Positions 29,353 to 61,800 of a stretch of 64,000 nt of DNA are shown piece by piece (within the stretch, counting starts at the first letter, position 1; each line of letters starts with the position of its first letter). The stretch is taken from assembly GCA_964017045.1 (NCBI GenBank), contig OZ024807.1:9123981-9187980 (forward strand), written 5' to 3'. The position numbers and the translations under genes were made by a program. The DNA comes from Omphiscola glabra (lineage: Eukaryota; Mollusca; Gastropoda; Lymnaeidae). Under the pieces are notes generated by a model. It was not told the DNA's origin. It saw only the letters and a list, made by a program, of their open reading frames with translations, and made no database searches.

Positions 29353-30774
29353 AGCGATCACGAAGGCATCGTAGTCGGAGGACTCAAAGCACTCACAGCT
29401 TAACCAATTTGCTCTCAACCCTTATTTAATGTCGCAAAACCTTAATAACATTTGTCATTGAACATTTACACCTTGAAATTAGACCTTGAAATTTCACCTT
29501 GAAGTTAGAAACGAGTGTTTGAATAAAGGGGCGGGGGGCAGATTTATTTATTTTTTTGTGTGAAGATTAAAAGGTCTTGGTACTATACCTTTGAACGGAA
29601 AGTGTTTGTGTGTGGTGTGGGGTTGGGGGTGGGAATGAAAGCAGAAATAAGGGCCAACAACGGTGGAGGGTTCTGTAAAGGAGGCTCTGTAAGTGAATCC
29701 TTAGAAAATCTTTGGCCATTCACTTATATGGTTAAAGTTTTGCGAGGGAGCTAACCACGTTTTTAAATTTAGGAGGGGAAAGTAATGCAACCAAGTAAGT
29801 AAAGATCTTTTTAAAAAAAATTAATTTAATGCATTTTTGTAAGTGTTAAAGAAACTGCTAACAGAATTATCAATCAATATACACAAGCCGCGGCAAGTAG
29901 ATTTGTTAGTTTCAGAGCTATGCGATTTCGTGTAGTTTATTTTTGTTTCGCCCCCAATCGCCGGTCAGTGTTTTTATAATTATTTATTTAATTCAGGTAA
30001 AATGTAAACACGCATATGTAAAAAAACAATGTACTCGTCTTCACATGCACAATTCATTTATTTTACCCCATTGGGCGAAACACTGAATGGAAAAAGAGAC
30101 GATTCACCAAAAAACAAAAAAACAAATTAATAATTAGAAAAAAAAACAAAAAAAAAATTCCACGACCGGCAAATTTTGTCCGGCTCACGGTATGTGCCGG
30201 TTGTGCGTAAAACTCGACATTTCCGGGTATCCGGTTCAGCAGCCGGGCTCACCCGTAAGTTGTAGTTTTTTTTAAAACTTTTTTGCTCCATGGCATATTT
30301 CCACAGGTGCTGCGCCCATGAGTGGACACCCCGGACACGCCGGTCTTTTACTTTTGTTTCTTCAAACATGTCAGAGTGCACTAGGTAGGTGACAGAGAGG
30401 AGTGTGTGTGTGAGCAGCTTGTAGCTATCGTATGACATTATAACGATTTAACTGTTGTACAAGAAGATTACATTGAGCGTATGTAAGATAAATGAACAGT
30501 ATTCAAAATTAAAAAAAAATAAAAATTAAAAATTAAACAACCCATAAAAAGAAAGGAGCGCACGATAAAAAGTTAATATAAAGGATTAACATTTTTAATT
30601 TTTTTACAAAATTTACAACTATAAATAAGTGTTTGAAATGCTTAAGAAATAGCTACATCATCAGAGTGGCTAAAATAGTGTTTAACAATTTCTAAACAAT
30701 TTAAATTAAATGACAATGAAAATTAATACAAAGATATTAATAAAGGTAATTATATAACGTTAAGAAAACCGCCA

Positions 30775-31318
30775 CCACCTAGTCTTTGAGATGTTATAGA
30801 TGTCTTTGAGATGTTATAGATGTCTTTGAGTCTACTTCCGGAAGAATCAAACTTGTATTAGATCAGCGATAGCCGAAGTCACATTTTTCTTTGGGGTCAA
30901 GTCCCAAAATAATCAAATTTGCATTAGATCACGGGCAGCCGAAGTCACATTTTTCTTTTGGTGAAGTTCCGAAATAATCAAATTTGCATTAGATCAGGGG
31001 CAGCCGAAGTCACATTTTTCTTTGGGTCAAGTACCGAAATAATCAATTTTGCATTAGATCGGGGGCAGCCGAAGTCACATTTTTCTTTTGGTGAAGTCCC
31101 GAAATAATCAAATTTGCATTAGATCACGGGCAGCCGAAATCACATTTTTCTTTTGGTGAAGTTCCGAAATAATCAAATTTGCATTAGATCAGGGGCAGCC
31201 GAAGGCACATTTTTCTTTGGGTCAAGTACCGAAATAATCAATTTTGCATTAGATCGGGGGCAGCCCAAGTCACATTTTTCTTTTGGTGAAGTACCGAAAT
31301 AATCAAATTTTCATTAGA
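30775..31318. repeat. 65-bp minisatellite, about 7 copies
   Basis: The unit includes GCAGCCGAAGTCACATTTTT and CGAAATAATCAAATTTGCAT. Alternate units differ in GGTGAAGT versus GGTCAAGT, suggesting a two-unit higher-order repeat. A separate short repeat (GAGATGTTATAGATGTCTTT) precedes it. Confidence 0.9.
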
Positions 31319-31497
31319 CTAGTCAAGGAGAAAAGTGTGCTTTGGAGCACCTGGGGTGTGTGGGGGAGTGGGTTGTAGCACTAACCGAGATTCCAATGAA
31401 GTGTGCTACTTGAGTGAAAGCTCATCCTTTGTTTTGCCGGGCTACCACTAGTCTTTTACTTTCTTTTTTTTTTAAAAAATGCCTTTTAAAATGACAG

Positions 31498-52620
<21,123 letters not shown>

Positions 52621-52836
52621 GTAAGTCTCCACGAATACGATCAAATGGCTAGAATATGCATGTATTTTGTGTGTGTGAGTTTTGTTTAAAAATTTGGTTT
52701 GGAGTTCTGTACTGCTGTAAATTGTTAAAATTTTATTATTTTTTTTAAATAATAAAAAAAACAACAGGTAATTTTTTAAAATAAAATTTAGAGATATTGT
52801 CAATTGAATTGATAGTTAACCTTTGCATTTTTAGAA

Positions 52837-52888
52837 ATGTCGAACATTTGCGGTCACCACAAGCTGGCAGTGTTTGTCTCTGTCTCTT
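52837..52888 (+). CDS. Module C exon 1: candidate signal-peptide exon
   Basis: ATG at 52837 opens MSNICGHHKLAVFVSVS, phase 1 at its end, giving F-V-S-S with exon 2, like A's A-L-S-S. The hydrophobic core fits a signal peptide, but the donor GTAGAC is poor. Confidence 0.33.
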
Positions 52889-55800
52889 GTAGACTACATA
52901 TCTGTAGAACAAGCTAAGAGCGTTTGCCTCTGTTGCTTCTCTGCCGTCGGACGCCTTTTTTCCCCCGACACCTCTGCTTTCTGCCCTGTCTCAGGTTGTC
53001 CGCTTACCCTATGTATACGTCTCGTTGCGGTAACCTGACGCCCCCTCCCCGTGTCTCTCCGATAGTTTAACATATGTGTACATGCAAATAACTCAATTCC
53101 AATTTTTTCTCTCCGTTCTTCTTAAGTTTGGGTATCGAATATTAAGCATTATAAAATAATCACGTGGTAGAAAATCATTGTTAGCACAGAGATGTTTAGG
53201 TGAGAAAACCATCAAAGATTTCTCGTGAGACGCGTCAAGCTATATTCATCAAAGTGGGTTTTTTAATAAATATTTGTATTAAGTAGTTTGGGAATTGCTT
53301 TTTTTTTTTTTTGGTTTTTAAACACTTATGTGACTTTAAAAGTATCAGTTTGATACAACCATTTCTTTTTTTTATAAAAAAATAGATCTATATAAAAAAA
53401 AAAACTTCTATTCCAGTTTTTTTTTTATATAAAAAAAAAAATTTCTTGATCATTTGCCGACTAATAAAAATAATAACAAGTGTTAATTTAATTTCCCCCC
53501 CCCCCCCAAACCAGTCGTAAGCTCATTGGGGACAACATTTCTGTTGTCTTGCCCGAACCTCCATTCCGCTTTTGAATTTGTGGAACCCTTGCTCAATTTC
53601 TACCTGTCCACGTTTTCACTCAAATCGTTTGAGGTAAGCATCGCAGACAAAACATTAAATTTCCTTCAAAGGACCTAATTAGCGACATTATAAAATATAA
53701 TAGACAAGGTCTAGGGTATAATATTATTGCTAAGACCAAAGGTACACTTTGTTTCGAATACTAAACGCACTTTGTATCAATTCCCTAACCTACAACATGA
53801 CTTTGCATCAAATGCCCAACCTACAACATGACTTTGCATCAAATGCCCAACCTACAACATGACTTTGCATCAAATGCCCAACCTACAACATGACTTTGCA
53901 TCAAATGCCCAACCTACAACATGACTTTGCATCAAATGCCCAACCTACAACATGACTTTGCATCAAATGCCCAACCTACAACATGACTTTGCATCAAATG
54001 CCCAACCTACAACATGACTTTGTATCAAATGCCCAACCTACAACATGACTTTGCATCAAATGCCCAACCTACAACATGACTTTGCATCAAATGCCCAACC
54101 CACAACATGACTTTGCATCAAATGCCCAACCTGCAACATGACTTTGCATCAAATGCCCAACCTACAACACGACTTTGCATCAAATGTTATAAGATAACGG
54201 CGTCAAAGACACATTTTGAACAACATTACTTAAAATCACATAGCAAAAGTACAACATTACTTACCATCAAAGATGAAAGGTACCTCATTACATCATATCA
54301 AAGACCGAAAATAGGTTATTGCGCAACGGTCTCTTTGTGCTCCTGATTATTTTTTTAAAAATGAACATTATAAAAAGCTGTTTTACAGTGTGTCAAGTGC
54401 GCTCCTACGGCACCACTCACAGTGGCTGGTCACTGTTTCAGCAAATAGTGATCTCAAAATAATGGACTTTTTAAAAGCTTGGATTTATAAGTTAGATTCG
54501 TTTATAGTCATTAATTTCTATTGTTCATATAAGCATCAATACGTACTCGCCGTAACCTATCTAGAGATTGATTAGTCATGCATGACATCATCATTATTAT
54601 ACAGATTTAGCCAGTTTTACATGACGTCATAATTATTAGACGGTTTTTGGCCATCTTTACATGACGTCATCACTATTAGACGGTTCTAGCCAGCTTTACC
54701 AGACGTCATCATTATTACACGGTTTTAGCCAGCTTTACATGCCATCAGCAATATTAGACAGCTTTTGACATCTTTACATGACGGCATCACTTCTATACAG
54801 TTTTAGCAAGCTTTACCACACGTCATCACTATTACACGGTCTTAGCCCGCTTTACACGACGTCATCAGTAGACAGTTTTTGGCAGCTTTACACGACGTCA
54901 TCAGTAGACCGTTTTAGCCAGCCTTACACCATGTTATCACGCTGACGTTCCATCTATTACAGGTTACCGTGGAAGCGATCGCATTCAGCCTCAGCTCGGT
55001 TATACAACGTGTTACTTTGAAGAAAGGTCGCACTCAAGTTGTGGGACCAGCTACCAACGATTTGTATGGACATTTTTTTATTTAATTTTTTTTTTTTTAA
55101 TTTAAACTAAAAAAAATAAATAGATAACTTACAAATTCTTAGCGGCTGTGGGAGCAGGCAGGACCAGGCAGTACCAGACAGGACCAGGCAGGAATAGACA
55201 GGACCAGGCAGGACCAGGCAGGGCCAGACAGGACCAGGCAGAAATCGACAGGACCAGGCAGGACCAGACAGGACCAGATAGGACCAGGCAGGACCAGGCA
55301 GGACCCTGCAGGACCAGGCAGGAATAGACAGGACCAGGCAGGACCAGGCAGAAACCGGACATGACCAGGCAGGACCAGGCAGGACCAGGCAGAAACCGGA
55401 CATGACCAGGCAGGACCAGACAGGACCAGGCAGGACCAGACAGGACCAGGCTGGCCACCAGGACCAGGCAGGACCAGGCACTGACGATTTTGTACTGACA
55501 CTCTGTAGTTGGTGGTCTGCCGTCTTGTAACTTCCAGCTAAGACCAATATTTCAATTCAAAAGAAGATTGGTTTTGTGAAAATATAATTAAAAAAGTTAA
55601 AAGTTAAAAAATTACTTTAAAATAAAAACCTTGCATAGCCAATAAACTTAGCAACCTTCCTGTTTCAGAATTAACTTAGCAACCTTCCTGTTTCAGAATA
55701 AACTTAGCAACCTTCCCGTTTCAGAATTAACTTAGCAGCCTTCTCGTTTCAGAATGAACTTAGCAGCCTTCCCGTTTCAGAATGAACTTAGCAACCTTCC

Positions 55801-58800
55801 TGTTTCAGAATGAACTTAGCAGCCTTCCCGTTTCAGAATGAACTTAGCAACCTTCCTGTTTCAGAATGAACTTAGCAGCCTTCCCATTTCAGAATGAAAT
55901 AAGCAACCTTCCTGTTTCAGAATGAAATAAGCAACCTTCCTGTTTCAGAATGAAATAAGCAACCTTCCTGTTTCAGAATGAAATAAGCAACCTTCCTATT
56001 TCAGAATGAAATAAGCAACCTTCCTGTTTCAGAATGAACTTAGCAACCTTCCTGTTTCAGAATGAACTTAGCAACCTTCCTGTTTCAGAATGAAATAAGC
56101 AACCTTCCTGTTTCAGAATGAAATAAGCAACCTTCCTGTTTCAGAATGAAATAAGCAACCTTCCTGTTTCAGAATGAAATAAGCAACCTTCCTGTTTTAG
56201 AATGAACTAAGCAACCTTCCTGTTTCAGAATGAACTTAGCAACCTTCCTGTTTCAGAATGAACTTAGCAACCTTCCTGTTTCAGAATGAACTTAGCAGCC
56301 TTCCCGTTTCAGAATGAACTTAGCAACCTTCCTGTTTCAGAATGAACTTAGCAGCCTTCCCATTTCAGAATGAAATAAGCAACCTTCCTGTTTCAGAATG
56401 AAATAAGCAACCTTCCTGTTTCAGAATGAAATAAGCAACCTTCCTGTTTCAGAATGAAATAAGCAACCTTCCTATTTCAGAATGAAATAAGCAACCTTCC
56501 TGTTTCAGAATGAACTTAGCAACCTTCCTGTTTCAGAATGAACTTAGCAACCTTCCTGTTTCAGAATGAAATAAGCAACCTTCCTGTTTCAGAATGAAAT
56601 AAGCAACCTTCCTGTTTCAGAATGAAATAAGCAACCTTCCTGTTTCAGAATGAAATAAGCAACCTTCCTGTTTTAGAATGAACTAAGCAACCTTCCTGTT
56701 TCAGAATGAACTTAGCAACCTTCCTGTTTCAGAATGAAATAAGCAACCTTCCTGTTTCAGAATGAACGTAGCAACCTTCCTGTTTCAGAATGAACTTAGC
56801 AACCTTCCTGTTTCAGAATGAACTTAGCAACCTTCCTGTTTCAGAATGAACTTAGCAACCTTCCTGTTTCAGAATGAACTTAGTTCGTGGATTTTCTTCT
56901 TTTTTCCCCTTTGGGGGATGAATATTTAAAATAAGTGATTTTTGGGAATATAATTTTATAAATGTTTTTTTTTTTCCATATACATATACTCTAAAAAGGA
57001 ACCTAATACAAAAATTTCTTTCCTCTTTAGCCCATCAAAAAAAAAAAATCCCTTCAACTATTCTTTTAAAAATAATAACTATACATCTTAACAGAAAATA
57101 ATTGTGATTTCGAGTATCCAATGTAAGGTATTGTATCTTGTTATTAATGACAAATAAAAAATTCCAAAAAAATCCCCGTTACTTTGTTCCACATTAAGTC
57201 ACACCCTAAACACTATTGGCGTCTGCAATCTGACGAGTCAAAGTTTTGTTTGTTTGTTTGCCTTTGAAAGAGTCCAAACTCAAAGTTATCGCCCATTTCT
57301 GTTTCAAAGACCCAATGCGGAAAAAGGCACGACGCTCACGTACAGACTGACCGGTGCTGATAAGTTCACGGTCACCGTGGTCATGAGGACGGCCGCTGAT
57401 GGGACAGCCACGTACAACGCCCTGCCCGTGTACGCATGGGGGACTATCTACTACGTCATCACCGGAAAGTGAGTGGTCGTTCCTTTTTTTTTTTATGGCT
57501 GTCATTGAAAGATGGGGGGTGGGGGGCAGTGTCGTAGCTTTGGTTCGTGCAGATGGGGGACAGTGTCGTAGCTAGGGCTCGTGCTGATGGGGGACAGTGT
57601 CGTAGCTAGGGTTCGTGCTGATGGGGGCCAGTGTCGTTACTAGGGTTCGTGCTGATGGGGGCCAGTGTCGTTACTAGGGTTCGTGCTGATGGGGGCCAGT
57701 GTCGTTACTAGGGTTCGTGCTGATGGGAGGTCAGTGTCGGAGCTAGGGTTCGTGCTGATGGGAGGCCATTGTCGTAGCTAGGGTTCGTGCTGATGGGAGG
57801 CCAGTGTCGTTACTAGGGTTCGTGCTGATGGGGGCCAGTGTCGTTACTAGGGTTCGTGTTGCCCGGGGGGGGCAAAATATTTTGCTGCTCCATTCCATAA
57901 ATAAATAAATAAAATTATGCCTTGTGCCAAATATTACGCCTCTCATGTAAAGGAAAAATTGCAGGCTGTGGTGGACTACCCCCCAACGGACCACCAGTTA
58001 TGTCATAACACATACATATCTTTTTTGCAACAGAACACGAGACCAAATCTTCCCAAAAGCTCTCTTCATTCGATACAATATGGCTGCTCTAGTAGCTCCT
58101 CGCGAACTTTTTTTACATCTATGTATCACTACACTGACATGAAATAGTGCTTTTTCACTCATCCGCAAGTTAACATCAAATATCAGCATGCTACACTATA
58201 TATTCTTGTTTCCGATGGAGCACAGGTCTATGCCGTTCGTGCTGATAACGACTGTCGAAGAGAATACAGTGACGATGTGGCTTTCTGGTTCCAAAGGAAT
58301 ACCAGTGGAGTTTAAATTTGAAGGCGTCTTGTACAAAGCTTACGACAAGTTGGAGCGCAAGCTTAAAATGTAAACCTTAAAAAAACAGATGTTAAAAGTA
58401 GTATCTAAAAGTAGTTGCTGAAAGTAGATGTTAAAAAATAATTTAAAACTAGATGTTAAAAGTACACGTTAAAATTGAACGTTAAATGTTGATGTTAAAA
58501 GTGGACAATACAAGCAGACGTTAAAAGTAGACGTTAAAAGTAGACGTTAAAAATAGACGTTAAAAGTAGACGTTAAAAGTAGATGCTAAAAGTAGACGCT
58601 AAAGTAGATGCTAAAAGTAGACGTTAAAAGTAGGCGTTAAAAGTAGATGCTAAAAGTAGATGTTACAAGTAGATGTTAAAAATATATGTTAAAATTAGAT
58701 GTTAAAAGTATATGTTAAAAGTAGATGTAAAAGTAGATGCTAAAAGTAGACGTTAAAAATATTTTTTTTTAAAAATATGTTAAAAATTAGATGTTAAAAG

Positions 58801-61800
58801 TACACGATATAATTGAATGTTAAAAGTTGATGTTAAAAGTAGACCTTTAAACAGACGTTAAAATTAGATGTTAAAAGTAGATTTTAAAAGTGGATTCTTA
58901 AAGTAGATGTTTTAAAAAATATGTTAAAATTAGTATTAAAAGTATATGCTAAAAGTAAACGTTCGAAGTAGATGTTAAAATTAGACAATACAAGCCGACG
59001 TTAAAAGCAGAAATTAAAAGTAAATTTTTAAAAGTAGATTTTTAAAAGTAGACGTTAAAAGTAGATTTTTAAAAGTAGACGTTAAAAGTAGATTTTTAAA
59101 AGTAGACGTTATAAGTAGACATTCAAAGCAGACATGAAAGTAGTTGTTAAAAAATTTGTACCGAAAAATCGATAGTAAATCAGGAAGAAAATAAAGCAAT
59201 CCCAGTAAATGATTTAAAACATTTTTTAAAATGGATTTTCTTTGCATTTTCTCAGGCTGGAGACGTTTGTAATTTCCAAATGTTCGGGCAACGAAGCCTT
59301 CGATAACGTTCATGCAATTTTAGACGGTGAGCTGATTGTTGAGCGTGGGCGACCTGTAAAGGAATTTATATGGGACAAAAAAATATCCGATACAATTCGA
59401 TTTAGAAGTTAGTTTGAGGAAATGTTGTCAAAAGACAATTTGATGAAAGATATTTACAAATTTAAAAAAAAATAATAAAGCTAACTAGCCGAGGAGCTAT
59501 TTACAAAGGCCAATTACATGAGGAAATATTTCCATTATATATATGGTTTTTTTTTTTTTTTTTTTTTTTGGCGTTCACCTTAAACATTGGGTTACCAAAC
59601 AACGGCCCATGGGCCGGATCCGACCCGCGACGTCGATTTATCAGGCCCGCAAAAGGTTACTTGAATTTCTTTGATAAAACGTATGGAACACGAGACGTTG
59701 TGGTAAAATTTAAATATTATGTTTAGAATACTAGGAGATCTTTACGTGGGAGCATACCTCCTGGCTGCTATGCGCCTTGAATTTACCACTTTCAATTATT
59801 TTATCTAGATTTTCTAGTTTATTGCAGACCTGTTTACACTCGAACTCCTAAAATCGTACAATATCGTCACAACATCGAACAATGCGGTACCTTAATAGAT
59901 AATAATACTTATATAGTACAAAGTGGGATCGAGTTAGGCTTGCTACAAAAAAGTTAACCTCTAAAAGTAGAAGACCGACATTTATAATACAATCTTCGGT
60001 CACTTTGTTTTGCAGACGTGTATTTGCAATAGATAGTGGACGTAAAAATCCCATTATCAAAGTCTGTCACTAGAAAAATAAGTTACAGTTGAAATTTAAC
60101 GTATTTCAAACTCGAAGATGTATTTAAATAAAAATTAATTAACACATGATAACATCATTTAAAAAACCTACAAAATCGCTTGAGTTTTTTTTTTTTAAGG
60201 AAAAGCTAATACAAAAATAAGAATAAATACCAATTAAGCCTATTCTAGCTAATATATTATAGTCTGACAACTACCACAAAATGTAAATGGGTGAAAGGAA
60301 GGGGAGTGTTGGAAACATACAGAGGCATTAAAAATCATACTCGACACGGTTGGAACTAACTAGTTGCAGCAATTCCCAACCAAACTTTGATGATATCTTG
60401 AAAACCAAACATTTCACAAATCTCACTCAACTTGTTTTGCAGTTTAGTTTGCAAGATTCGGATTTTGCGCACTAGGTCTGATGTAGCTATATTTTTGTTA
60501 AGTTTTTTATTAAATAAATATGTTGGTTGTCTTTGTTTTTTTTTTTTGTGGTTTTTTTTTTGTATATTGCACGCCACTCACTCATGATTAACATGGAATA
60601 CCAAACTTAGTTTCTCGTCTTTTACCTCCAGAGCTTTCGTTACGGTTTGTCAGTAGTGTACATAATGATTATACGGCTCGCATTCGGTATTTCGTCCGTT
60701 ATCCGGCCAGCGGTGAAGAAGGTTTTGTGACCCTTGCCTAAAATATCAAAATTTTAACGCAATTCTGAGAGGTGGCGTAATATTTTTTAACTGTTCATTC
60801 TCACCAGGCGCCAAGGTTATCGCCGAGAAGCCAGTCGGAGTTATCTCCGGAAATTGCCGGACAATAGTAAACGGCATTAAGTGTCCGGAGCTTCTAAAAC
60901 GGACTGACATGATGGCAGGTTAGCTGTTTCTTGTGTGTTAAAACGTTTCGTTTAAGTTGTAAGTCGTTCATGTATCTTTTTTCAAAAAAGTGTCTTTCCA
61001 TAAAGGAGCATAGAGATAACATAAGTCATAGATATCTTATGCTAATAGATTCCTCATACGTAGCAACACCTCATAATTTATATACCTCGTTCCTAAAGAC
61101 ACATTAAACAATGGCAGGAAAAATGTCCGTGTTAGACAAGTCCCACTACGGGATGGTTTATCAGCATCTACAATTTCATCGAAATAGGACACGTGTGTCG
61201 GGCAAAAACGTGTAGCGTGGAAGCCAGTGAGCAGGCTGCCTAAAATACTAATGTACGGTGAATTTTCCAGTGGGAAAGCAGTGGTCATTAAAAAAAACAG
61301 CTTTAAATATTGTCTAAAAGTGTCCCTCAAATCCATGGTCATCGACATGAGATTATGGGAAACACTTGCTTCGAATTGCGCAAGCTGGTGAAGCAGACTC
61401 ACTGGTGGAGCGCTTTCGCCCAAAGAAAGCGGAAAGCGAAGGAAAAGCAGAAATGCCCACAGACCCATGAGGACCCAAAACATGTGTGTCTGTCCTACAT
61501 GCGGGCGAGATTTTTCAGGCACTTAGACGACAGGCAAGTCATGTGTAGAATATAGCATTGGTCATCCTTACATGCGATGCTCGAACGACGTAGAAACTAT
61601 TAACTATGATTATAGACACACCATGCGATAGACGCATCACACGTTTGACACCTATGACTATAGACATCATTTAATACACAACGCTTATGATCAAAACAAA
61701 TGCTGGAAATTAAAACACCCGAGTTGATCCCAACCGTAAACCTGATCAACTTGCGACTTAATTTACTTAATGTATTTTTTTTGTTTTTGTTTTTTTTTAA

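Larger units (their letters stand above)
24952..31497. other. region between genes A and B
   Basis: No real gene recognised. It holds A's 3' UTR, the repeats listed separately, and unassigned AT-rich sequence (for example 28505-29260 and 29360-30770). The missing first exon of B could be here; I could not identify it. Confidence 0.6.

Noticed and set aside
29920..29964. Possible signal-peptide exon for module B (MRFRVVYFCFAPN)
   Set aside because: Its end before GTCAGT is in phase 2, but exon 2 of module B needs phase 1.
55107..55547. Pro/Gly/Trp-rich - strand open readings
   Set aside because: Caused by the GGACCAGGCA repeat in a module C intron; three frames are open together.
61037..61522. 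161-codon - strand open reading with a hydrophobic start
   Set aside because: The + strand of the same stretch carries clear LINE reverse-transcriptase remains (CPTCGRDF and others), so this is an antisense shadow.
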